64,000 bases of DNA from Cellvibrio japonicus Ueda107. Its GTDB lineage: Bacteria; Pseudomonadota; Gammaproteobacteria; Pseudomonadales; Cellvibrionaceae. Below, piece after piece: positions 17,566-26,135 of the stretch. A program made the translations under genes and the position numbers. Location: NCBI RefSeq assembly GCF_000019225.1, contig NC_010995.1:1496501-1560500 (forward strand), read 5' to 3'. Under the pieces are notes generated by a model. The model had not been told where the DNA came from, searched no databases, and saw nothing but the letters and a program-made list of their open reading frames with translations. Position 1 is the first letter of the stretch. Each line of letters opens with the position of its first letter.

Positions 17566-17979
17566 TTAACTACCCGGCTCGGTGACGAAGCCCAGCTTCA
17601 ATATCCCCGCACGTTGTACAGCGGCCATGGTTGTAACAACGTGTTCATAGCTTACCGCTTTATCGCCGCGAATATGGACTTCCGGTTGTGGCTGCAGGGC
17701 AGCGGCGGCACCCAGGCGAGCTTCCAATTCTTCCAGGCTTACCGGCGTATCGTTCCAGAAAACCGTGCCGTCGGCACTCACCGCAATATTGATGGTTTCC
17801 GGTTTGATTTCATTAGGGGTGTTATCCGCCCGGGGCAAATCCACTTTTACCGAATGGGTTAACACCGGCACGGTAATGATGAAAATAATCAGTAGCACCA
17901 ACATGACATCCACCAGGGGAGTCATGTTGATTTCACTCATGACTTCACTGTCGTCGTCGAGTCCTCCACCAAAGGCCAT
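17566..17979 (-). CDS. exbD: Biopolymer transport protein ExbD
   Basis: 137-residue inner membrane subunit of the TonB-ExbB-ExbD energy transducer. One N-terminal TM helix (about 22-42) with the key Asp in MTPLVDVMLVLLIIF, then the periplasmic ExbD/TolR domain. Starts 3 bp after exbB; last gene of the operon. ExbD versus TolR is settled by the tonB and exbB neighbours. Confidence 0.9.
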   Translation of the reverse strand: MAFGGGLDDDSEVMSEINMTPLVDVMLVLLIIFIITVPVLTHSVKVDLPRADNTPNEIKPETINIAVSADGTVFWNDTPVSLEELEARLGAAAALQPQPEVHIRGDKAVSYEHVVTTMAAVQRAGILKLGFVTEPGS

Positions 17980-17982
17980 GGC

Positions 17983-18702
17983 TTAACCCTCTTTGCGTGA
18001 TGACAGCTTGGAGATGCTGCCTTTGGCGGCCTGCATGGGGCTGCCGGTAATGAAGTAGGCATGCAACTGATGGGCAAAACGGTGCAGTTTGTTCAGGACA
18101 CCTTTGTTGGCACGGGTCAGGGCGTTGTAACCCAATACCGCAGGAATAGCGACTGCCAAACCGAAGGCGGTCATGATCAGGGCTTCACCGACAGGGCCTG
18201 CTACCTTATCGATACTCGCCTGGCCGCTTACGCCGATACCCACCAGGGCGTGGTAAATCCCCCACACAGTACCAAACAGGCCAATAAAGGGTGAGGTTGA
18301 ACCTACAGAGGCGAGGATGGCCAGGCCGCGCTGCAGGCGTTCGGCGCTCTCATCAATGGAGCCGCGCAGGCAGGCAGTGAGCCAGTCTGCCAGGGGCAGG
18401 TGTCCATGCAGGTCGGTTTTGTGGTTGGTGTGGTGATCCAGGGCGGCCTGTCCTTCTTCAGCTAGATGGCGAAAGGGAGAATGGCGGTCTTCACCCAGGG
18501 TGCGCAGGCCTTCGGCAAAACTCTGGGCATGCCAGAAATCGTTAAGGCCCTGGGATGATTTGCGCAAACGCCACAGGCCCCAGGCGCGCACTACAATCAC
18601 CCACCAGCTGGCGATGGACATGATCAGTAGCATAATAGCGACGCCCTTGATTAACAGGTCACCCTGAGCCCAGAGAGACGCTAAACCGTAAGGTGATTCC
18701 AT
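17983..18702 (-). CDS. exbB: Biopolymer transport protein ExbB
   Basis: 239-residue MotA/TolQ/ExbB-family proton channel subunit with three TM helices (about 15-38, 130-155, 170-195). The conserved GSTSPFIGLFGTVWGIYHAL and GPVGEALIMTAFGLAVAIPA blocks line the pore. Lies between tonB and exbD; 36 bp after tonB. Confidence 0.92.
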   Translation of the reverse strand: MESPYGLASLWAQGDLLIKGVAIMLLIMSIASWWVIVVRAWGLWRLRKSSQGLNDFWHAQSFAEGLRTLGEDRHSPFRHLAEEGQAALDHHTNHKTDLHGHLPLADWLTACLRGSIDESAERLQRGLAILASVGSTSPFIGLFGTVWGIYHALVGIGVSGQASIDKVAGPVGEALIMTAFGLAVAIPAVLGYNALTRANKGVLNKLHRFAHQLHAYFITGSPMQAAKGSISKLSSRKEG

Positions 18703-18738
18703 AAAAACCTCTAAGTATCAATAACAATAAAAAATGAA

Positions 18739-19371
18739 CTAGTGCAGGCTGAATTCGACAGGCTGCTCATACCAGAAATCGATCGATTTACCCCCCTGGG
18801 TTGCGGGGTGGTAGCGCCATTTGGCAACTGCCTTCATGGCTGTTTCATCCAGGCGCTTGTAGCCGCTGGAATTTTTCAGCCTTACTTCTCCCACACTGCC
18901 ATCGGCCTTGATCAATATTTCCAGTACCACAATTCCCTCTTCGCGCAGGCGGCGGGAAAGGCTGGGATACACCGGTGCCGGATTGCTCAGCTGCCCTGCA
19001 TCCGCGCGCGGTGGTAAAACAGGTGCCGGTGCTGGCGGGGCCGGTTTGGCCTCTGCCGGTGCTGTTGGCGGCGGCGGTGGTTCTGGCTCAGGTGCTTTCA
19101 CTGCCCGCTCCGAGGGAGGAGCCTTGGGTAATGGCTTGGGTTTCGGCACCGGCTTGGGTTCTGGCTTTGGCTCCGGTGGTGGGGGTGGTGGCGGTTCCGG
19201 CGGAGGGGGAACCTCTTCAGGTTCTGCCATCACCAAAACCCCCTGAATCGTTGGCTGGACAATTTCCACCTTGGGAGGCGTCGTCGTTGTCAGCAATACG
19301 CCTGCCAGGGCGAGGACGTGTGCACTGAGAACCAGCAAAAAAGAGATTAGGGACGCATACTTGGATGGCAT
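18739..19371 (-). CDS. tonB: Energy transducer TonB
   Basis: 210-residue TonB. N-terminal TM anchor (about 8-28), a long Pro-rich periplasmic spacer of PEP/KP repeats (about 50-125) and a C-terminal TonB domain (about 130-210) with YPSLSRRLREEGIVVLEI and the final strand VEFSLH. It couples the proton motive force to outer membrane receptors, including the three in this window. First gene of tonB-exbB-exbD, with a Fur box upstream. Confidence 0.92.
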   Translation of the reverse strand: MPSKYASLISFLLVLSAHVLALAGVLLTTTTPPKVEIVQPTIQGVLVMAEPEEVPPPPEPPPPPPPEPKPEPKPVPKPKPLPKAPPSERAVKAPEPEPPPPPTAPAEAKPAPPAPAPVLPPRADAGQLSNPAPVYPSLSRRLREEGIVVLEILIKADGSVGEVRLKNSSGYKRLDETAMKAVAKWRYHPATQGGKSIDFWYEQPVEFSLH

Positions 19372-19413
19372 TGATAACCGCTACAGACAAAAGCTAAATG
19401 ACAGAAGGGCGCT

Positions 19414-19432
19414 AATGATAATATTTCTCATT
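19414..19432 (-). promoter_or_regulatory. Fur box upstream of tonB
   Basis: Minus-strand AATGAGAAATATTATCATT, a close match to the 19-bp Fur consensus, 43 bp before the tonB start. Indicates iron repression of the operon. Confidence 0.75.
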
Positions 19433-19669
19433 GCTAAAAGCAATTAGCATCATTAATACTTTTTAACATTCTGTATAAGCAGTATTGGAAGGGCGCAGTC
19501 CTTATTGCATAGTTTTGCAAAGCCGCTGGTTCATGCTGGCGGCAAAAGTGCCGATAGTCTTTAATGATTACATTCAGCCTCCGGCCATAATTTTATAATC
19601 ACCGCGTCCGGGTTGAGCAACGAGCGACGATAACAACAAAAACTCACCATACAACCAGGGTTAATTACC

Positions 19670-21388
19670 ATGAGATATTGCTTATCCCTCTTGTTGGCGG
19701 CGTCGTTGCTCGTTGCCTGTTCGTCCGCTACACCTCCCGCAACACTGCCGGCGGGCCAGGAACCGGAGTCCTACCGTTCGCTGGTTATTGACGATGAACT
19801 AAACCAATGGTGGCACAAGGCCATTTTTTACGAGATCTGGCCGCGCTCTTTTTACGATGCCGATGGTGATGGTAGTGGCGATTTCAAAGGCATGACGGCC
19901 AAGCTGGATTACCTGAAAGACCTGGGCGTAAATGGCATCTGGTTGACGCCTATTTTTGAAGCACCTTCCTATCACGGTTACGACTTCCAGGATTTCTACG
20001 CGGTGGAATCCGATTACGGCACTATGGCGGATTTTGAAGAGTTTGTGCGGGAATCCCACGCGCGCGGTATCAAGGTTATCCTCGACCTGGTGCTAAACCA
20101 TATTTCCGATAAACACGAATGGTTTATTAAATCGGCCAATAAAGTGCCCGGTTATGAAGATTATTTTATCTGGCGCGATGACCTGCCCGAGGGGTGGGGG
20201 CCTCCCTGGTCGTCAGAGTCGCGTCCCGAAGCCGTCTGGCACTGGAGTGAAGCGCGCAAAGCCTATTATTACGGTGCATTTGGCAGTACCCAGCCCGATG
20301 TCAATCTCACCAAACAGGCGGTCGTTGATGAATTAAATAACCTGGCTGGCTTTTGGCTCGAAAAAGGGGTTGACGGTTTCCGGCTTGATGCTGTGCGTTA
20401 TGCCGTCGAGGAGGGCGCTTATCCCGGCCAGGCGGATACCCAAAGTACGATGGATTACTGGACGTTGTTTACGCAGCATGTGAAATCCATCAAGCCCGAT
20501 GCCATGCTGGTCGCAGAGGCCTGGACCGACCTGAAAACCGTCGGTCGTTACCGCAATGATGGAAAAGGCTTGGACTCTGCGTTTGATTTTGATTTTGGCA
20601 ATGTGGTTATCGATATCCTCAATCCGAAAATAAAACGCACCGCCGATTTTGGTACGGTCAGTAATACCCGTATGTTGCAAAGCCGTGAAAATCTCTGGAC
20701 TAATTTGCAGCAGCGCAAAGCGGCCGGACCTATGACCTATTTCTCTCCGTTCCTGACCAACCATGACCAGAATCGCATTATGCACAGTTTGGAAAATAAT
20801 AGGGTAAAGGCAAAAATCGCCGCCAGTTTATTAATGACCAGTCCGGGAACCTTGTATTTGTATTACGGTGAGGAAATCGGCTTGTCGCAATACAAGACCG
20901 GTGATGACCAATATCGCCGCGCTATCATGCAGTGGAGTGAAGATGCCAGTGCGGGGTTTAACACCACCGGCCAATTCTGGCTCGACCAGAGCCAGTGGTT
21001 TCCCTGGGTAAGCGATCACAAAGGCTGGTGGGCGGGTTATTGGAAAACCTTACAGGGCAAGGGGCTGTCTGTTGAGGCCCAGGCCGCGGATACAGAATCG
21101 CTGTACAGCCATTACAAGCGTTTGATTCATTTACGTAAGCAGATACCTGCCTTGCAGTTGCCCGAGGAAATCCGCTATTACCCGGTGGATAATAAAGATA
21201 TCTGGCTGGTGGAAAATCTGCACAATGGCAAGAGTACCTGGGTATTGGTTAACCTCAATGCATCGCGCACAGCCAAGTTCCAGGTGCCGGTTCAGCTCCA
21301 GGGGCAGCACCAGGATCAATTGACTGGTGATACGATTGTGCTGGAAAAGAAATCCGTGTTGAAGCCGGGACAAACCCTCATCTTTTAA
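19670..21388 (+). CDS. GH13 alpha-amylase-family lipoprotein
   Basis: 572-residue glycoside hydrolase family 13 enzyme with a lipobox LLVAC17, so probably an outer membrane or periplasmic lipoprotein. The (beta/alpha)8 domain starts near WWHKAIFYEIWPRSFYD; catalytic residues seen are D240 (GFRLDAVRY, nucleophile), E283 (VAEAW, acid/base) and D366 (TNHDQ, stabiliser). A calcium-like DADGDGSGDF loop lies after strand 1, as in oligo-1,6-glucosidase-type members. A small C-terminal beta domain ends the protein. Likely acts on malto-oligosaccharides; exact bond specificity not determinable. Monocistronic, with its own terminator. Confidence 0.88.
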   Translation: MRYCLSLLLAASLLVACSSATPPATLPAGQEPESYRSLVIDDELNQWWHKAIFYEIWPRSFYDADGDGSGDFKGMTAKLDYLKDLGVNGIWLTPIFEAPSYHGYDFQDFYAVESDYGTMADFEEFVRESHARGIKVILDLVLNHISDKHEWFIKSANKVPGYEDYFIWRDDLPEGWGPPWSSESRPEAVWHWSEARKAYYYGAFGSTQPDVNLTKQAVVDELNNLAGFWLEKGVDGFRLDAVRYAVEEGAYPGQADTQSTMDYWTLFTQHVKSIKPDAMLVAEAWTDLKTVGRYRNDGKGLDSAFDFDFGNVVIDILNPKIKRTADFGTVSNTRMLQSRENLWTNLQQRKAAGPMTYFSPFLTNHDQNRIMHSLENNRVKAKIAASLLMTSPGTLYLYYGEEIGLSQYKTGDDQYRRAIMQWSEDASAGFNTTGQFWLDQSQWFPWVSDHKGWWAGYWKTLQGKGLSVEAQAADTESLYSHYKRLIHLRKQIPALQLPEEIRYYPVDNKDIWLVENLHNGKSTWVLVNLNASRTAKFQVPVQLQGQHQDQLTGDTIVLEKKSVLKPGQTLIF

Positions 21389-21400
21389 GTTGCTATCCAT

Positions 21401-21432
21401 AAAACAGGGGGATTATATATTCCCCCTGTTTT
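21401..21432. terminator. Bidirectional terminator
   Basis: Perfect inverted repeat AAAACAGGGGGA / TCCCCCTGTTTT with an 8-nt AT loop between the GH13 gene and the convergent small surface-protein gene; serves both strands. Confidence 0.88.
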
Positions 21433-21460
21433 ATGCCCGCCATAACCTGGCCTGGTTGGT

Positions 21461-22102
21461 TTAATCCCCCAAACGTTGCCAGCCTTTTTCGGTATGGCAT
21501 AACAGATATTGTCCTTCCAGCGATACGCCACCGGTATCGAACAAACTCAGGGCGATCTTATAGCAAGGTAGTCTGTTGTGCTGGAGTGATTCGATCAGTA
21601 CCAGAGTGCCATTGATATTGGTTTTGGGATTAAACCAGGTGATAGGAACTCCGATATTTTTTTCTCCCAATGCCTGTTGGACATGGTCTTCGATCAATTT
21701 AATGTCACTATAGTGCAGGTTTTGCAAACGGGATTGGGTGACTTGCCATTTTCCCTCTGCATTTTTACAGATATTGAAGCCATAGGTCTCAGCAGATCGC
21801 TGTGGTTTGCTGAAATTAAACAGGGTTCGGCGGCATTCGTTACCCGCTTCGCGGTAACGTAGCTTGGGCAAAATCTTAACGGTCACACCTGAGTCCGGAG
21901 CTTGCCAGCGCGTTACTTTTTTATCAGGTGTCTGCTCCAGGATAGTTACCGCGCGCTGGTTTAATTGCTGGAAATCGGCACTGGACAACTCACTGACCAG
22001 ACTGTTCTTCATAAAGCCAAAGTTGCTGGCATGGACTGGCAGGCCGATCAGGCTGGAGCAGCCCAGTAGCAGGATGGGTAGGGAGCGGTGAAACAGGTAC
22101 AT
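21461..22102 (-). CDS. Surface-antigen-like exported protein
   Basis: Exported protein of 213 residues. The ATG at 22102 is preferred because GGAGG lies 5 nt upstream; ATGs at 22105 and 22114 are too close to or before it. Signal peptide about 1-26 (ending PVHAS). The mid region, with NECRRTLFNF, YGFNICKNAEGKWQV and a final CHTEKGWQRLGD, resembles the outer membrane surface antigen family (RT0821/17-kDa type) in its Cys and W/G pattern. Function unknown; identification is by resemblance only. Confidence 0.6.
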   Translation of the reverse strand: MYLFHRSLPILLLGCSSLIGLPVHASNFGFMKNSLVSELSSADFQQLNQRAVTILEQTPDKKVTRWQAPDSGVTVKILPKLRYREAGNECRRTLFNFSKPQRSAETYGFNICKNAEGKWQVTQSRLQNLHYSDIKLIEDHVQQALGEKNIGVPITWFNPKTNINGTLVLIESLQHNRLPCYKIALSLFDTGGVSLEGQYLLCHTEKGWQRLGD

Positions 22103-22169
22103 CATAACCTCCATGATCAGTAGCTATTGTCAGAGTATAGCCTGCTTTACCTGGAGAATTTATGCCACT

Positions 22170-22198
22170 AAAAAGGCCGCTGTTGGTAGCAGCGGCCT
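22170..22198 (-). terminator. Terminator of the zinc operon
   Basis: On the minus strand AGGCCGCTG-loop-CAGCGGCCT followed by T5, 27 bp after the His-rich lipoprotein stop. Confidence 0.85.
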
Positions 22199-22224
22199 GG
22201 CTTTGAGCAATAGGGGGCTGCCGA

Positions 22225-23547
22225 TTAATGGCCGTGGTTCCCGCCGGTCGGTTCCGGGATTCCTATCCAGGTGATTTTGTTAAGAGTCTCAGACAGTTGA
22301 ATCGTGTCGCTGATTTCACCCTGGTCGAGATCGATTTGCTTGATCTGGTTGGCGATTGGATCACTGACGTAAACGATATGACCCGGGGTTAGCGCCAACT
22401 CAAACGTGCTGCCCGCCGGCAGTGCAGCGAGGTTACTGGTAATTGCCTGGATACGTTTCGCGATGGACCAGTCTTCGGTATTTAACAGCGTTATCCAGCC
22501 CTGGCTGTCGAGGATTACGAAAAACTCACCGCTATCGGCATAGCCATAACCCAGGGCGCTGGGAGCTGTTTCAAGGCTGGTGTCCTGCCAGGCGATGGCG
22601 GTGATTCCCTCGGCAGTGACACGGAAAAATTCGCCGCTGGCAATGCCGACAAATTCACTGGCACTGTGATAACCGAGCAGGGTGCCAATGCGTTTACTGC
22701 CAGTAAAAGCGGCAGGGTTGGCAATTTTGCTGGCGGTAAAGGTGTCATCATCCTGGGTAATCAGCAATACACCGTCGGTACAACCAAAAGCGACCTGGTT
22801 TTCCCGTTGTGCGCTGCCGTGTAATCCGGGGCAGGTTTCGCTGAATACTTCTTCTTCATCAAAATGACCATGGTGTGCGTGATAGAGTCCCACGCGATCT
22901 GGCAGTGTGGTTGCCGATAGCGGATCGCGTATTGTTGAGAGTAAATAATCGCCGCGCGCTTGTGCTGCACCATGCATATGGGTGGTGTATTCGAGCCAGG
23001 TGCCACTGCCATTGCCGGCAATATCCGCTTCGCTAAATACTACGACGGCAGCAGGTGTGCCGGTGCTGGCGTTGCCATCAAAAAAGATAGCGGTCTGGTC
23101 TTCGCTATGGGTGACATGTGTGGGGCGACTGGCATCGGTATGGAAACTCATCCACTGCGGTGCCTGGATAATATCGTGCATATGATCGCCGTGGTTCTCC
23201 TGGTAGGCCCCGCCATCAATCACGTTGACTTTGTCGGCCGTGCGTTGAACCACAAAACCATAGCGATAGCCTGGGCTGGCATAAAGTGCGCTGGCGGGTT
23301 CGCTCAGTGTAAATGCTTCCAGCAGGGCTTTTTCATTGATGTCGATGATATGGACCTTGGCATCGTTTTTTAGCGATACCAGCAGTCTTCCCCTGTGCGG
23401 GGTTTCATCGTCATGGTCGTGGTCGTGATCGTCATCAATCGGAATGGGATCGCGCTCTACGATGGTGGTATCACTGCCACCGCAACCACTTAACAGTGCC
23501 GCAAGCAGCAGGAAACTTAAACTGGCGAGGGATGATCGCTTTATCAT
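22225..23547 (-). CDS. His-rich lipoprotein of the zinc operon (beta-propeller-like)
   Basis: 440-residue lipoprotein with lipobox LLSGC22 and a metal-binding Asp/His stretch (DDDHDHDHDDETPH) at about 39-52. The rest is all-beta with repeating blade-like segments (VHIIDINEKALLEAF, KVNVIDGG, GWITLLNTEDWSIAKRI, IKQIDLDQGEIS), typical of a WD/YVTN-type propeller. Further His pairs occur (NHGDHMHD, HMHGAAQA, YHAHHGHFDEEE) and the C-terminus is GGNHGH. It follows the zinc receptor by 48 bp and shares its Zur-controlled promoter. Probably binds or hands over zinc at the outer membrane; this role is inference, and I know no named family. Confidence 0.7.
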   Translation of the reverse strand: MIKRSSLASLSFLLLAALLSGCGGSDTTIVERDPIPIDDDHDHDHDDETPHRGRLLVSLKNDAKVHIIDINEKALLEAFTLSEPASALYASPGYRYGFVVQRTADKVNVIDGGAYQENHGDHMHDIIQAPQWMSFHTDASRPTHVTHSEDQTAIFFDGNASTGTPAAVVVFSEADIAGNGSGTWLEYTTHMHGAAQARGDYLLSTIRDPLSATTLPDRVGLYHAHHGHFDEEEVFSETCPGLHGSAQRENQVAFGCTDGVLLITQDDDTFTASKIANPAAFTGSKRIGTLLGYHSASEFVGIASGEFFRVTAEGITAIAWQDTSLETAPSALGYGYADSGEFFVILDSQGWITLLNTEDWSIAKRIQAITSNLAALPAGSTFELALTPGHIVYVSDPIANQIKQIDLDQGEISDTIQLSETLNKITWIGIPEPTGGNHGH

Positions 23548-23595
23548 AAATATTACCTTTGTCGTAAACCCTGGTGTTGATAATCAAGTCAGCTG

Positions 23596-25944
23596 TTAAA
23601 AATTACCGGTGATACCTACCGCAAATGCGCGGGCGGGCAGCGGTGCCTTATCCTTGAGGAAGGAGGCGTGGACGCGTGCGTATTCATCGGTGAGGTTGTT
23701 GCCCTTCAGGTAAATTTTCAGCCCATCGCTAAAGGCATAACTCACCTGTGCATCGAGCAGCGTGTAGCCATCGGTACGGGTTTCGAGCGGGCCAATCCGG
23801 TCTTGCTCGAAATAATACTGGCTGCTGATTTCAGCGTGCCAGTTACCCAGGCTGTATTCCGCACGTGCGCCTATACGAAAGGGGGGAATGCGCGGCAAAT
23901 CACCGCCCTCGTCGAGGCGCGCACGTATGTAATCGCTGGTGAGGGAGAGTTTGAGTGGCGCTGTTGCCTGCCAGATAAATTCGGTTTCAAAACCATAGAG
24001 GTCCGCATCCTGGGCCTGGTACACAAACACCGGTAATTCTTCACTGTGTTCGTGGCCATGGTCGGTTTCATCGCCGTGGTTATGGCTGCTCGCGTAGGTT
24101 GCACCTGTCTCTGCCAGGTAGTAATAGTTGTCAATGCTGTTGTAAAACGCATTGATGATAAAACCGAAATCCCCTTCGAATTTGCGCAGGGAAATATCCA
24201 GGTTGTTGGAGGTTTCCAACTCCAGGTCCGCGCGTGCCAGGTCAAAATAATAATCTCCCGACTCATCTTCGAGCACACGCAGGAGTGCGCCGACTTCGTA
24301 CATGCCTGAGCCCAGGTGTGGGCCAAACGACAGCAGCTCGGCTGCCGAAGGTGTGCGCTCGGCATGGCTGTAGGAAATGCCCAAGTTGTAACCGGGTGTG
24401 AAATCCCAGACGACACCGGCGGAGGCACTAAAAGGCGTGGACTTGTGATCAACGGAAAAGACCGAAAGATATTCTTCGCCGTGTTCTCCCTCGGCATGAT
24501 CGTGCCGGTTCAAGTCGGCAGTAAAATTATCCGCTTCAATTTTTACCTGCTCGATGCGTGCGCCCAATTGCACCAACAGACTGCCGAAGTGACGTTCTTC
24601 CATCAATGCCAGTGCCAGGGTGTTGGTGCTGCTGGGAGGGGTAAAGGCTTCTTCACCCAATGCCGAAAAATCGCTGTGCTTTGCATGGAAACTGATAGCG
24701 CCGCGCCATTCGGCAAGGGGGTGGTGGAATAATTCCCAGCGCGCCTCGCGGGTCTCATTGGTAAAGGTCGTGACCGGTGTCCCCGCTTCAATTTCGCTGT
24801 GTTCGTAATTGGTAAAACCGAGGCGCAGGTTCATTGCACTAAAGAGGGGATCATCAAGGTTTAGCTCGCTGATCAATTGCACGCGATCCTGTTTAAGGTC
24901 TGCATAAACGGCAATTTCTTCTGCATCCGCTTCATCGCTGTGGTGGCTATGGCCGGGAATTCCGTATTGGCGTTCCAGGCGGCCGTAGGCGAGGCCGACA
25001 TAGCCATCGTCGAACATCAGGCTGGCTCCCAGGTTTAGCCCCTTGGCTTCGGTGAAGGAGTTTTCCAGGCGCTTTCCATGGATTTCCTCCTCACCATCCG
25101 CATGGGTTTCGGCCGGGCCGGGAATCTTGTAGTCATCGGCATCGCGCCAGAAACCATCCAGGTGCAAACCCAGGTTGCCGATACCGGTATTGCCGCTGGC
25201 AGAGACCAGCTTGTCATCGGCAACCGAGTTGTGTTCAACCCTCCACTCACCATAGGTATCGGTTCCCTGGGGAACGCGGTCGTCGACGATATTCACCACG
25301 CCACCAATGGCGCCGCTGCCGTAAAACAGGGTGGCCGGGCCGCGCAGGATTTCAATCTGGCGCGCCGTGGAAGCCTCTGTAGCAACAGCGTGGTCGGGAC
25401 CAACGCGCGAGGCATCGCCGGCATCCAGGCCATTCTGGGCAACCAGTACGCGCGGGCCTTCCAGGCCGCGAATAATCGGGCTGCTGGCCACCGGGCCGTA
25501 ATAGCTGGAGTGAACACCCACCTCGTGTTTGAGGGTCTCCCCCAGTGTCGATGCCTGGCGGTCGCGCAACTTGTCGCCGGTGAGGACATTCACAGGTTGT
25601 GCCGATTCCATATTAGAAGCGTGCCAGGGCAGGCCAATCACATTCACCACTTCCAGGGCGGTGCTGGCCAGCACCAGCTCTACCGGGCCATCACCGCGGT
25701 GAACATGGAGGGTGCGGTGGGTGAATTGTGGCGCTTTTACATGCAGCTCCACATGTTCGTCCGTTAGTTGCGGCAGGTTGAATTCGCCGCGTTCATTGGT
25801 TGTTGTGCGCAGTTTGCTGCCAACAACATCGACCTGGGCACCGGCAATCGGGAGCCCTTGTTCATCGCGTACAACGCCTTGCACCTGTGCCAGGGCTGCG
25901 TGGCTGGCGGCCAGAATGGCCAAACACAAGAGTGAAGGTTTCAC
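23596..25944 (-). CDS. Zur-regulated TonB-dependent zinc receptor with His-rich loops (ZnuD-like)
   Basis: Outer membrane receptor, 782 residues from the GTG at 25944, chosen because GGAGG lies 8 nt upstream and a signal peptide (KPSLLCLAILAASHAALA) follows; the ATG at 26013 would abut the operator. Order: signal peptide, carboxypeptidase-like Ig domain (about 22-95), plug (about 110-225, GETLKHEVGVHSSYYGPV), barrel ending VGITGNF. Three His/Asp/Glu-rich loops lie in the barrel, coded near 24950, 24490 and 24060 (for example SHNHGDETDHGHEHSEE), as in zinc receptor ZnuD. With the Zur box upstream, zinc is the likely substrate. Confidence 0.85.
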   Translation of the reverse strand: MKPSLLCLAILAASHAALAQVQGVVRDEQGLPIAGAQVDVVGSKLRTTTNERGEFNLPQLTDEHVELHVKAPQFTHRTLHVHRGDGPVELVLASTALEVVNVIGLPWHASNMESAQPVNVLTGDKLRDRQASTLGETLKHEVGVHSSYYGPVASSPIIRGLEGPRVLVAQNGLDAGDASRVGPDHAVATEASTARQIEILRGPATLFYGSGAIGGVVNIVDDRVPQGTDTYGEWRVEHNSVADDKLVSASGNTGIGNLGLHLDGFWRDADDYKIPGPAETHADGEEEIHGKRLENSFTEAKGLNLGASLMFDDGYVGLAYGRLERQYGIPGHSHHSDEADAEEIAVYADLKQDRVQLISELNLDDPLFSAMNLRLGFTNYEHSEIEAGTPVTTFTNETREARWELFHHPLAEWRGAISFHAKHSDFSALGEEAFTPPSSTNTLALALMEERHFGSLLVQLGARIEQVKIEADNFTADLNRHDHAEGEHGEEYLSVFSVDHKSTPFSASAGVVWDFTPGYNLGISYSHAERTPSAAELLSFGPHLGSGMYEVGALLRVLEDESGDYYFDLARADLELETSNNLDISLRKFEGDFGFIINAFYNSIDNYYYLAETGATYASSHNHGDETDHGHEHSEELPVFVYQAQDADLYGFETEFIWQATAPLKLSLTSDYIRARLDEGGDLPRIPPFRIGARAEYSLGNWHAEISSQYYFEQDRIGPLETRTDGYTLLDAQVSYAFSDGLKIYLKGNNLTDEYARVHASFLKDKAPLPARAFAVGITGNF

Positions 25945-26022
25945 GTTTTTACCTCCGGGGGAGCTTGCTATAAGGAATGGATGAGGAAGCCTTGGCACCT
26001 GAGTCAAGTACATTTTTGCAAT

Positions 26023-26050
26023 GTTATACTATAACAATTTAATGCTACAA
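26023..26050 (-). promoter_or_regulatory. Promoter overlapped by a Zur box, upstream of the zinc receptor
   Basis: TGTTATACTATAACA (26022-26036) is a 7+7 palindrome around one central base and matches the gammaproteobacterial Zur operator core. On the minus strand TTGTAG (26045-26050), a 16-bp spacer and TATAAC (26023-26028) form a sigma-70 promoter whose -10 lies inside the palindrome, so Zur-Zn binding would block it. Confidence 0.82.
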
Positions 26051-26135
26051 CCTTTTTATACCGGTATCGCAATGAGGCGACTGGATAGTGCTGTGGGAAC
26101 AGTGAAGAGGGATGGGGCCTTTGGGGGCGACCGGG

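Noticed and set aside
25078..25767. 229-codon plus-strand frame opposite the zinc receptor
   Set aside because: Shadow of the receptor gene; no start signal or family features.
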